From assembly GCA_021014325.1 (NCBI GenBank), contig CM037466.1, forward strand, positions 14,410,765 to 14,474,764: a stretch of DNA of 64,000 nt, in the 5' to 3' direction. The stretch comes from Plazaster borealis. Taxonomy: Eukaryota; Echinodermata; Asteroidea; Forcipulatida; Labidiasteridae. The notes under the pieces are model-generated. The model was not told the DNA's origin, searched no databases, and was given only the letters and a program-made list of their open reading frames with translations. Shown one piece after another: positions 20,285-31,009 of this stretch; position 1 is the stretch's first letter; each line of letters begins with the position of its first letter. Position numbers and translations under genes: made by a program.

Positions 20285-20384
20285 TCCAATAGGCACCTTG
20301 GTGGAATTCGAACCCACAATATTCTGCACTTGCAGCAGATGTTCTTACCGCTAGAACATTGAGATCATTGCCTGGTGACAAAGG
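20285..20384 (-). repeat. tRNA-like SINE head, Leu(CAA)-like
   Basis: Minus strand: TCTAGCGGTAAGAAC (A-box region), perfect TCTGC/GCAGA stem around TGCAAGT, then GTGGGTTCGAATTCCACC (B-box and T arm). U33 is G. Probably a pseudo-tRNA or SINE. Confidence 0.5.
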
Positions 20385-21057
20385 GGGCCAGTTCGAATAA
20401 TATAATTAGCAATGGGTTTCGCATACAATTAATCTAAACTGAAGGCCATTAATATGATATATTTCATGGAGGTAAAATGTTCGATCCTTTCAACCAATTC
20501 AAACCTGTTTTGTCATGTAAACAAAGGTTACGTGGTCATAACCTTAATTTACAAAAAGAATGACCTTGTACATTCCAGGGCCTTTCTGGCAGGCAAGATA
20601 CTGCACTGGTCATTTGGGAAATTTTACATTTTGTGTCACAATTTCCACATCAATTCAAGAGTCATAAAAGTGACAACTGAACAAGTTGTGAGATATGTGC
20701 CCCTTTCTTGATATCAAAAGTTGCCAATAAAAATCAGGCCGCAAAGTGTACTAAGATTTTGTTTTTCTTCAATTGAGCTGTGTACAAATTGTGCCTGCAG
20801 AAAGTCCAGGCTCTGTGGCTGCTTTGTAAACTTGTGATGTCACAGGTTACATAGTCTCTATACCAAGTGTCATGAGCAAAATTGCCAACTACTACCTAAT
20901 ACAGACAATGAAGACTAGGCAAAACATGTAATCTCGCAATAAATTACTACAATAACAACTATCATGGCTGCATTTCATAGTATAGCTTATCAACCAGCGT
21001 CTTAATTGGCTAAAGAGAAAAATAAAAATGCAGCTTGCGTAAGCAGCTTTATCGGTT

Positions 21058-21232
21058 ATTGACCCAATTCACCTGACGTCGTCACAGTAATCTTGGTATT
21101 GCGCCATTTTGGGAGTCAATGTCCCTGTGTATTGTACAGTGTTTTACACGCTTGCCATCATTTGTACGTGTAATTTGACTCCCAAAATGATAAGCGTGGC
21201 AGACAGTAGGGTGACGTTAGCGCAAGGGGTAA
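21058..21232. mobile_element. Family G foldback element
   Basis: TTGACCCAATTCACCTGACG at the left and GGTGACGTTAGCGCAAGGGG at the right are imperfect inverted repeats. The inner pair CATTTTGGGAGTCAA / TTTGACTCCCAAAATG is nearly perfect. Related copies at 33.25 and 63.7 kb. Confidence 0.65.
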
Positions 21233-21561
21233 ATGCTAGTGAAATAACACATTTATGTCAAACTTGATTTGTACTGTGCAGTCATTGTAGTACTTGCAAA
21301 CATAATGTATGATTATTTACCTTAACCCTTGTGAAATTTGTGATAATTTTGTAAGATGAAGATTATTTTCTAACCTAAATTTTTTTAAACTGCAGACCTT
21401 TGCATTAAATCAGTGTTGCAAATTGAAATACAATGTCAGCTTTACTTCAGCTGTTGAGGGCAGCAAATAAAAATCAAAGCGAAATTTAAGCTATGGCTAC
21501 CCAGGTGTCATTACTGAATGTATTGTTTGATAAAATTAGATGAAAGGTCTTCATCACACAA

Positions 21562-21733
21562 ATAGACCCCTTGCATAATGACATCACATGCTCAAGCGCC
21601 CTCATTAAACTGAGGCTAAAAAAGTGCCCCCACTGAGGCCATGGAGGCAAATCATTGGTTGATCTTTGTCCGTAAATATGTGCGCGTGACCTCAGCATAC
21701 CTGTTGCATTTCGTGTTATGCAATGGGTCTATA
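21562..21733. mobile_element. Foldback element H
   Basis: Terminal inverted repeats ATAGACCCCTTGCATAA and TTATGCAATGGGTCTATA (one mismatch). 172 bp, no ORF. Confidence 0.75.
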
Positions 21734-21808
21734 GCCCCGACATGTACTCACAAGCGCCATCTTAAAAATATACCGTAATGCTTCTTGGGAAACCGAGTAC
21801 AGTTAAAA

Positions 21809-22097
21809 TATAGACCTTTCTATTGCAACTTCACAGCTGGAGTTTTTGCCAATAACCAAGGTTGGAAAACTATGGCAAGCCAGATAGACATGTTTGTAAC
21901 AATGTTTAATAATTCAAAAATAGAGTTGAATTTGTTTAAAACAAAGCAACCAATCATGGGATGTATTTTTAGTTGATTGAAAGTTTGCAGAAATATTGAA
22001 TTTGGTCACAACATTAATACAGTTTAATGTTTTGCTAACATTAGGCCATCCATACCACACCAGTGCGGTTTGTTTATCAACAATATAAAGGTCTATA
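21809..22097. mobile_element. Short-TIR element (TATAGACCTTT)
   Basis: TATAGACCTTT at 21809 and its exact reverse complement AAAGGTCTATA at 22087-22097. Arms are short, so confidence is limited. Confidence 0.45.
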
Positions 22098-22851
22098 AAT
22101 CAAGATGGACGCCATGATGTAGTTTATTAACTATGCCAGGTTTTATAGTTGTGTATCGATTGCTTCAAAGTCAGTGCACCATGATGGTTGCCGGGGTGTT
22201 GCTTGGACTCGGATTTCACCCAGAATCCTTTGTGCATCGAACATGTGCATTGGGACACGCATAAGGGCGTGGGTAAGTGATGGAATTGTGCCTTTGATGA
22301 TACCAGCCTGGAATTTGGCAGAGTACTCGGTGGTCCTGAGAATTGGCAATGGGTCCAATTTAGATAGAATAACCAGTCATGACAGCCATTTTGAAACTAG
22401 CCACATGTGCTTGTTATTCTACAATTATGGGAATGAATGTATTCTTTCAAATCAACGATTTGAAACCTTCAAAGGTACTTATTCTGAAACAATAAACACT
22501 TTTGCCAAATTTGTTGGATGAACCATGGAGGAAAGAATACCAATTCTCTTCAAAGAAAAGTTTTAGAATCTTCTTTTTCAAACTTACCAAGGTGTATGTT
22601 GTTGACTCTTTGCACCTGTCCAAAGCGCATTGGTTAGCCTCAACATCCATACGTCACTTGAACGGTTAAACTTGTAGTGGATGGTCATGTGGCTAGACCA
22701 CAGTCCCTCTCACTTGACACAGTTCTTCTTCAGCTGGTGGCACTCGGTCCAAAAAGCGTTGATTAGCCTCAAGATGCCATCTCCAAGGTCATCGTCTCAA
22801 TCTGTGGTTGAAAATGAACGATTTTCAAAGATTAATTTGAATAAACTCTTT

Positions 22852-23185
22852 TAAGGGGTCTGTATAAGTTTAGTAATGACTCTGAAAATTAATGGCAATA
22901 AAAACTTACTTGGTAAGAAGTACAGCAGCTTTGGATAGTATAATGCATCTTGGGAATTTTTTCACTTAGAAGTCTTGCGCTTATTGAAAAAGATATAACT
23001 TTTGATCCCCCAAAATTTGAATCTGAGAACGTTACTGACATTAACGTTTCTCAGATTGTGTATTCCAATTGGAGATTATTCTTCCTGCGTGGACATAACC
23101 GCTCCAGGTTTTCGGCAATATCTCAAAAAGGCTACCACCTTTCGAAATGAAATTTTCACAGTTTAGTGTTATGGTGTTATATATC
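22852..23185 (-). mobile_element. Family B element, truncated
   Basis: GGGGTCTGTATAAGTTTAGT, TAATGGCAATAAAAACTTAC and CCAGGTTTTCGGCAATATCT match family B in reverse orientation; the far end is eroded. Flanking 22520-22850 shows nothing recognisable. Confidence 0.65.
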
Positions 23186-23567
23186 TAATTAAAAAGCATA
23201 ATTGGCTTTGACCAATATGCACATCAAGAAATACCAAGACAGTTTGAAGTCACCTTAAAAGCTGTACAAGCAAGGACTACATCAACAAGATCGACAAACA
23301 TCTTGGGGAAGGGGGAGTGGTTCAAACAGGGAGGGACTCTGCAAGAGAATGGGTTAGATCTTCTCTTACTGTTCGCTGTCTTCACCATGTCTTTATCTTG
23401 AATTAGGTCAACTTGCGTTATCCAACCTCCACTATTGTGCTCTATCAATAATCTAACCTTTGTTTCTTCTGCTTTTTAAATCAATTTTTTTAAAGGTAAA
23501 TAATTTATGTATTTAACCAGCGTTTCTTTTCAGAACCATCACCACTCATAAAAGAGGATTTCATGTG

Positions 23568-23607
23568 CATTCAATTCAATTCAATTCAATTCAATTCAAT
23601 TCAATTT
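23568..23607. repeat. TTCAA pentanucleotide array
   Basis: About seven AATTC/TTCAA units, then AATTTATTTATTCATC, a sequence that often forms the 3' tail of retroposed repeats. Confidence 0.85.
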
Positions 23608-24146
23608 ATTTATTCATCATGTAGAAAACACATTAAATCTGTTTGATATGGGCTGACACCCAATACTGTTTCTCAAATTGCAGTTTAGTGCCACTTTCTT
23701 AAGCCTTATGAATTGTTCAATTTGCCTGTTTTTTGCTGTATGTATTCTGTCTTCTGAACAGATAAGAATATAATTTGACCTAAATTATGGGAGATAAAGT
23801 GGTGGCCAAATGCAGAATTTTAGCCAGACTGTTTCTCAAATTGCAGTTTAGTGTCTCTCTAGGGCAGGGTTTTAGCGACAAGGGTGTATAGTGGGGTGAC
23901 ACCACCAATTCCTTTTTTTCCCTTCATCATTTTTAGCTTCAGTTTGCAAATTAAACACTAACAAAAGTATAAAAACCAAGTATTAGTCAAGGGCATCCAG
24001 TCTGAAAGTCGGTCATTTTGCTGACAAATTTATTGTTTTCCCCTTCAAGCGCACTAGTACGAAGAGAAACAAAGTATAAGTTTGCAAGCAGGCTTTCCTT
24101 CAACGACAAACACCAGTTTGCAAATTTGCTTCTCTATTCCCTCTCT

Positions 24147-24196
24147 AGCCCCATTAATAGTGCCAATACTCTGGAGTATTGGCACTATTATGGGGC
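24147..24196. repeat. Near-perfect hairpin, ~24-bp arms
   Basis: AGCCCCATTAATAGTGCCAA... pairs with ...TTGGCACTATTATGGGGCT, with one bulged base and a ~2-nt loop. No flanking element recognised. From 23608 to 24975 nothing else is supported. Confidence 0.8.
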
Positions 24197-24975
24197 TATT
24201 CACTCTCAGAACAGTGCCCTAGTTGCAGGCTTGCCCATGGGGCCAATACGCGGGGCACAACAGTGGTAAAACAGTTAGCATAGGGTTACCTGCTGACCTT
24301 TTTTGTTTCAAAACCAGAGTGTTCCAGGCACAGCCCTACACTAGAATCGGATCGACTGAATTCTGAGATTGGCAGTCGGGGGTCTTATTACTAGACACAA
24401 ATTTAGAATGACAGTTTTTGTCTAAACAAACAATTTATTATCATGCAAATGACATCGACACTAATCGTAATAAATAAGACTAGGCCTATGTGAATTCTTA
24501 ATTCTTACACTAAAAGTCTACTCACGCTTCGGCTTAACGTTGACACAAAGCTCCAGACAACATGTTTTCATGGTGTCATTTGGGTTAATTCTACCTCCAC
24601 GGTGTCAGCAACAGCGCCACTGTCTGGAAAAAATTGATCTACAAAGATCTGAAGAAAAAAAACCAATTTTGTTCTCACGTACCGGTATCATTATCAACTT
24701 TTATTAAATTAAAAGATTAAGAAATAGTGTCTTTGGTAAATTTACCACACATGACCCAAATTGACTCGGGAGCAATTGCAGAATACCCCGCCACTCGGAA
24801 ATGACCCTTTTGAAATGAATGGATACGCTGTCGGAGTTCTTTGCAAGAGTGTCCAAGTTTAAAGTTTTTTTGAGAACGAGGTGTCCATATCCGTATGGGT
24901 TTACTTGCAAGATAACGTAGGCCTCCACGGTCGTAAATCGAATAGAAAATGGGTAGAAAGTTGGGTAGAAAATGG

Positions 24976-25355
24976 TTAAAGGCAGTGGACACTATTGGTA
25001 ATTACTCAAAATAATTATTAGCATAAAACCTTACTTGTTAACGAGTAATGGGGAGCTGTTGACAGTATAAAACATTGTGAGAAACGGCTCCCTCTGAAGT
25101 AACGTAGTTTTCGAGAAAGAAGTAATTTTCCACGAATTTGATTTCGAGACCTCAGGTTTAGAATTTGAGGTCTCGAAATCAAGCATCTGAAAGCACACAA
25201 CTTTGTGTGACAAGGGTGTTTTTTCTTTCATTATTATCTCGCAACTTCGAAGACCAATTGAGTTCAAATTTTCATAGGTTTGTTATTTTGTGCATATGTT
25301 GAGATACATCAAGTGAGAATACTGGTCTTTGACAATTACCAATAGTGTCCAAAGC
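24976..25355 (-). mobile_element. Family A element (TGGACACTATTGG variant)
   Basis: AAAGGCAGTGGACACTATTG at the left and GACAATTACCAATAGTGTCC at the right are inverted. An internal hairpin GATTTCGAGACCTCAGG... / ...TTGAGGTCTCGAAATC lies at 25140-25182. Confidence 0.75.
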
Positions 25356-26203
25356 AGGTACCGGGAAGTGGATACGCGGATACGGGGATACGGGGTGGTT
25401 CGGATGTACACACACGAGTGGTTGAGCATCCAAGCGTGACTCCGTATCCGCGTATCCGGATACGCGGTGGGATGGGATAGGTGAGTGGGGGGTATTCTGC
25501 AATTGTGTCTTGACGGAGTTGACTCGTCAATCCGCCCAAACCGGAAGTTCAAATACAAAATAAAAGCGTGTAAATATAATTGCGTCTACAACCAAATTAA
25601 TGGAGAATTTTCATATGGTTTCTCTGTGCGAAATTGTCATTGACGAAGTCTAAGCTTTCTGAATAAAGGGTTGTTCAGAGCTGTGGGGTTGTTCAGAGCT
25701 GTGGGGTTGGGTTGTTCAGAGCCGTATACAGCGCCCTCAAACGATAGGTTCAATTTCTGTACATTGCACATTGCGACAATTGGCCTTTTTGAGACTGGTG
25801 GACACTATAGTATTAGGAGTGCACTGCAGGATTTGGGTGCATACAGACAAATTTACCCAAACCAAACAGTGTTATAGTAATGTGTCCGCCATATCTCAAA
25901 ATGGCTCAGTGATGATACACCATAAGTATTATGACTGAAGTTAGTCAAACTACGTCACCATGTCAGCTTACATTTCTCAATCGTTTTTCTTGTTATTCCC
26001 GACCCCCCCCCCCCTTCTGCACCTAAAAATAAAAATTGCAAGAGATAATTTATGGCCAGGCATGCTTCGCTCATTGCCTCATTTTTCTTGAAAATAACCT
26101 TTCTTGAAATACTATAGCAGAATATGACCCGGAGTCCCCGCCCCCAATCCACCAAAGGGCAACCAACAGTCATAAAATTCAGATCGATATGCCTACTGTG
26201 TAT

Positions 26204-26591
26204 TAAAGGTATCGTACAGGTTTGGTAATGACTCAAAACAAAAATTAGCATTAAAACGTACTTGGTAACAAGCAACGGAGAGCTGTAGATAGTATAAAAC
26301 ATTGTAGGAAACGACTCACTCTGAAGTAACGTAGTTTTTGAGAAAGAGGTAATTTCTCACTAAAATAATAAAAGACTTCTTGCAAGAATTTTTTATTCCT
26401 ATCTGAAAGCACACAAATTTGTAAAACAAGGGTGTTTTTTCTTTCATCATTTTCTTGCAACTTCGATGACCAATTGAGCCCAAATTTTCACAATCATTTT
26501 TAAAAATCATTTTATGCATATGTTGGGATACACCAAGTGGAAATATGCCTACTGGTCTTTGACAATTACCAAACGTGTTCAGTGCCTTTAA
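26204..26591 (-). mobile_element. Family A element
   Basis: Ends AAAGGTATCGTACAGGTTTG and ACCAAACGTGTTCAGTGCCT with TTAA flanks; interior GAAGTAACGTAGTTTTTGAG. The stretch 25356-26203 between the two copies shows GGATACGCGGATACGGGG-type short repeats (25365-25470) and no gene. Confidence 0.75.
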
Positions 26592-26889
26592 GCCTTAGCT
26601 AAGAAAACATCCAGAATTCAATACATGTAGTAAACAAATTATAAAAGGGCCCATATTCCATGAAATGTTTGTTTCCAAGTTATCCATTTGGTTTTTTTTT
26701 TTTCCGATCATGCGTCCCTTGTTATTAGGACATGTTGTTTCCCATGCGCGTTGTTTTTCTCGAGATCAAAAAGTCAACTTTCACTGAGAAAAACAACCAA
26801 GTTCTAATAGGCATATTTTACAGAAAATCCTAAACAAGTTTAAAGGGAAATTCAGAATTCCCAGTTGTCTCGTAAAAAACGCCACAAAG

Positions 26890-26961
26890 TATAACCCTAA
26901 CCCTAGCATGTAAATCACGAGGGGTTAATAGGGGTGTCGGATAGGGGTCGGAATATAGAGC
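26890..26961. repeat. Telomere-like/CCGACACCCC element, second copy
   Basis: ATAACCCTAACCCTAGCATG, AATCACGAGG and GGGGTGTCGGATAGGGGTCG are the reverse complement of the insertion at 6391-6522. Confidence 0.6.
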
Positions 26962-26980
26962 AGTCACCGTCATTTGAGAC

Positions 26981-27103
26981 CAGGGCCCAATTGCATGGCT
27001 CTGCTTACCGCGGAAACTGCGCTAACGGCCCATGGAATTATTTGCTTTACTTGCGCAGTTTAAGCACAGAATTCCAGGGTAAAGAAGAGCCATGAAATTA
27101 GAC
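26981..27103. mobile_element. Family E-like foldback fragment
   Basis: CAGGGCCCAATTGCATGGCT and GAGCCATGAAATTAG are degenerate family E ends; the interior has GCTTACCGCGGAAACTGCGC and GCGCAGTTTAAGCACAG, themselves inverted. Confidence 0.5.
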
Positions 27104-27344
27104 CTAGATCCTTTCTTTCTTTCCGTTGATTTGTTTATTTGGAGTAGAATTTCACTCAAATCCTAATTTCATCGGGGTTGACTTTTATCCCACATACGAT
27201 TTAACTCATGTTGCGTGTGTAATGTTCATCTGAATAAACAGCTACACTGTGTTTGTTTTTCATGTAATTGATATATATTTCTGAATTTTTCGTAATAATC
27301 GATCACATAATTAGGCCCCAACGACAAGGTTTTGAAAAACTAGC

Positions 27345-27545
27345 TACACTTCTGACGTGACATGAATGTTGACGGAACGGGGCTTTTTGCGAAACTTTCT
27401 AAAAAGCACCGGAGAAGGGATTTCAAAATGGTTGTATTTTTATCACAATTAAATATGTCTAATCTCATGTGAACTCAATTTCCTTATTGATTGAAAACAT
27501 TGTAAATGAATTTCAGCAAAGATCACTTGTTGCCGTTTCAAAAGC
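27345..27545. repeat. Dispersed repeat J
   Basis: GACGGAACGGGGCTTTTTGC, AAAAAGCACCGGAGAAGG, CTTATTGATTGAAAACATTG and AGCAAAGATCACTTGTTGC recur in inverse orientation at 54725-54925. Confidence 0.65.
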
Positions 27546-27554
27546 TACCAGCGT

Positions 27555-27665
27555 CAGGGGGATCCAGGATTTTCCAAACGCGGGGGGGGGGGGGGCGTGG
27601 GCGTGAAATGTACCGTAACGGTGTGGGGTCCAGGGCCCGCTTAAGGGCCCCGGACAAATTTGGAT
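27555..27665. repeat. GGATCCAGG/poly-G/GGGCCC repeat
   Basis: GGGGGATCCAGGATTTTCC, an 11-14 bp G-run and GGGCCCGCTTAAGGGCCC. A relative lies at 62570-62700. No coding sign. Confidence 0.6.
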
Positions 27666-29056
27666 TCTTGATTCTCTGTGGTGCGATCTCAGGCAATAGC
27701 TGAGACAATGTCTTTCAGTGAAGTAATAGTGGTCCACAAGGGTACGGGATATACACGTGGTTCTACCCGAAAGTACTGTAGAGTTTGTCGAATGATCCAC
27801 ACCATGCAAAGCTTCAAACTAACCTTTGCTAACCTTCACTCTGTCTTGAAACAAAATCGGTGGGCGTGCGTTCCCCGGGTAAATTTTGCCTATGGTGCTT
27901 TCTCAGCCTGTCTGTTTAGTTTTGAGGCAAAGTTTTATGTGTTATTATGTTTGTCCTCATACCTGTTATTTGTTCTCTTTTAGTGGGCGTAAATAAGGGG
28001 AACTCCTTCTGCCCACAATTTAAAATCATTTTGCAGCACAGTCGTCCCTAAGTTTATTTTAATAGCACAAAGAAATACACAAGAAGTGGATACTGCATCA
28101 GTTCGACCCATTTCTGGGTCATTTCCGGGCCATACTGACCCATGGTGGGTCAGGCTCCACGAGACTCGGAATTCGGGTCAGTTCGGACCCGTGAGTTTGG
28201 TTAGAGTGTACATTGTTTAATGAGACAATAATGTAATCGATTCACACGTCTGTTTTTTAATGAATCTGCAAGTTTATTAACAACAAAGTTACATTTGCCA
28301 CCATATACAGCTAGGATTGTAGGAACACAATTTGTTTTTTCACTTTAGGCTTTCGCAGACAAAACATTATACGCAAGTAAAAAATGATCCTATTTTCCCA
28401 GAGTGAATCAACTCTTTACTCACTAATGTTAGCTCAAACAATATTTATAGAAAATGTCCGATACCACCCCCCCCCAAAAAAAACCCAAAAAACAAACAAA
28501 CAAATGTTCCCATACTCTAACCCACTCTTCCCCTCGTGTACAGAGGTACGCCCCCGAAAATTCTCTGCAAAATTCCAGAACACAATGCAGACAAAAAAGG
28601 AGGCGGGGTATCCTTGCCATCTATATCGAGCACCAAATGTATACACATAACACACGCGCCAAGCACTATGTCACTTTTACGCAAAATCATCGCAAAAACA
28701 TCAACAATTACGCCATGCTCAAACACAACAAACTGCTCGTCGTAAAGTCAAACTTAATAATAATAACGATAACTAAGACAAACATGTGATTTGATTAAAG
28801 AGTAAATAAAATACGAAATTCTGTCAAACGTCTTCAACACTTTTAGAAAACGTCCCCATTTTCCAGAGAACATGTCGATGTGTACCAGTACTTTACAATA
28901 GTCAAGGAAATACAACATTATAAATCTGTCATCTAAGAATGTATTTGCTCGGCGTCTCGAAATCACCCAAGGAATACACGTTTCCAACTTCGTTGTTTAT
29001 GAATGATGTATTTATAGGCCTAAGTTTGAATGTATTCGGTTTTTGAGTTTGAGTTT
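27666..29056. other. Intergenic, no gene seen
   Basis: Palindromic GACCCA/TGGGTC clusters occur at 28107-28205 and C/A homopolymers at ~28466-28500. Overlapping open frames around 28.4-28.8 kb are low-complexity shadows in all frames. Confidence 0.5.
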
Positions 29057-29717
29057 AAAGGCACTGTACACGTTTGGTAATTACTCCAATATTAACATAA
29101 AAACAGATTCTCAGATTCCAGGCCTCTACTATGCCATGATGATTAAAAGTGGAAGAGACACAAAGTGAAGGATTAACAACTTTTGAAAAATAATAAATTA
29201 ATACTTTTCAGTTTGAAAGCTCGCCGTAAAGACCAATAATTTTTCTCAGAATGATGTCATCAGATGTTTCGGATGTTGACACATTTTGCACTGGACGAGT
29301 ATCAAATACAACGGCAATTTACACCATCTTAACGTGAGGTTAGAAACTTGTAATATTTTTCCCCATGCTCACACGAGGACTCTATCTATTGGAAAATGCG
29401 TACATCACAAAATTGTATTGGTCATTTCCCTGCCTCTTTAAAAACGTACTTGGTAACGAGCAACGAAGAGCTGTTGATAGTTTAAAACATTGTGAAAGAG
29501 GTAATTTCTCATTAAAATTATAAAAGACTTTCTGCAAGAAGCCTTTTATTCACAAATTTGTACAACAAGGGTGTTTTTCTTTCATCATGTTCTTGCAACT
29601 TCGATGACCAATTGAGCCCAAAATGTTCACATAGGCTTGTTATTTTATGCATATGTTGGGATACACCAAGTGAGAACACTGGTCTTTGACAATTACCAAA
29701 CGTGTACAGTGCCTTTA
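29057..29717 (-). mobile_element. Family A element with ~330-bp internal insertion
   Basis: Ends AAAGGCACTGTACACGTTTG and ACCAAACGTGTACAGTGCCT are perfect inverted repeats. The family sequence breaks at ~29104 and resumes at ~29441 (AAAACGTACTTGGTAACGAG). The inserted part has no other copy I can see. Confidence 0.75.
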
Positions 29718-31009
29718 AGGGGCGCCGTCATTATTATCGCGCATGCGTGTGCAGTAACTGGGTGAGAGTTCAGAATGTAATGTCTGGTCACAGACTCGCT
29801 GTGATCACAACGACAGTGCCCCTTTAACTCGGATCTCTGGAACGTTAAATTTTGACGTTATTCAAGTCACGCATAGAGCAAGTTGCTCTATGAGTCACGT
29901 AACCCATGGACCTCACAACAACAAAAAACCTACATATTGGTTGAAGTGAGAGAGGTATAGGCCTATATACATAATTACATAAAGGTTTGGTTGATTGACA
30001 AGTATTTATCACCGCACTCGTTTTACCCCATAAATCGTCTAGATTGAAAACTAAACCGCAAACTTGTAGCTGACAAAACTAATATAGGCCTAGGTGTGAG
30101 GTTTGTGGTAGGCCTACCCGTCTTGTGGTTCGCGTGCTACACCACAAAACAACCGACCCATGGGCAAGGCGAAGCCTCAAATCTTGACACATTTACCATT
30201 TGACTTGTAAAAGTATTGATACGATCGGCTGATTTTCTGTTAATATTGTACCCATCAAATTATTCGCTACGGCAGTAACTTACGCTCATGCGCAGCCCTG
30301 TGGAAATTTGCCTATGCTTTGACTTTGATATCCCAGATCTAACGAAAGAAATTGTGGCTTTTTAAAAACTGAAATCAGCTAGGACTGTCACCCAGGTTTT
30401 CCGAGCTTTTTATTTCAAAAAGACAGCAAGAAACAATCAAATCCAGTATTTCTTAAAACTTAGCTAATTTTATTACTTACAACTGGGCTAAATTCATTGG
30501 CTATAAGGGCAATCGCAGATTTGTACTTTGAATTTTGTTTAGGTGGAATAACAAGTCATGTCAACCATTGTTTTTTCAATTTTGAAAGTTGCTTATTATC
30601 TACCTATTAAACCTATAATGTTTCAAAATTCAAATCTGTGTCTGACCTTACTATAGCCAAATATCTTAAGTTTCTGATGGCATACTCTGACTGTGTGCCA
30701 GAATCCATGCTTGTATCACCACAGACACAATTCCTTAAGACTGGTGCCCCACCTATTATTGCTAAACATCAGCCATTCTTTCTGGGAAGAGAATAACATA
30801 ATCAAAAGTAATAGCAGAGCATGTTGTCCCTTTTTTTAAATGAAAATGGCAGAAAATAATTGCCGAAAAGTTCATGTTTTTTGAAGACTGATGACACACT
30901 AATGTTTGATTAAACCAAAGGCTTTCAACACTTGTTCTGTCAACTGTTTTTGGTGAAAGTGTCCCTTTCACCAAGTTCTTAATAGGATCGTCTTTATTTA
31001 GAAGGCACA
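29718..31009. other. Intergenic, no gene seen
   Basis: Unique-looking AT-rich sequence downstream of the first Ig gene. TTTATT at 30993-30998 (AATAAA on the minus strand) lies 12 bp past that gene's stop, and another at ~30406. Nothing else recognised. Confidence 0.5.

Larger units (their letters stand above)
19561..22851. other. Intergenic repeat-bearing stretch, no gene seen
   Basis: Holds a poly-G tract at ~19593-19601, a tRNA-like SINE head (20285-20384), family G (21058), element H (21562) and a TIR element (21809). The remaining open frames are short, lack family features and are not supported. Confidence 0.5.
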
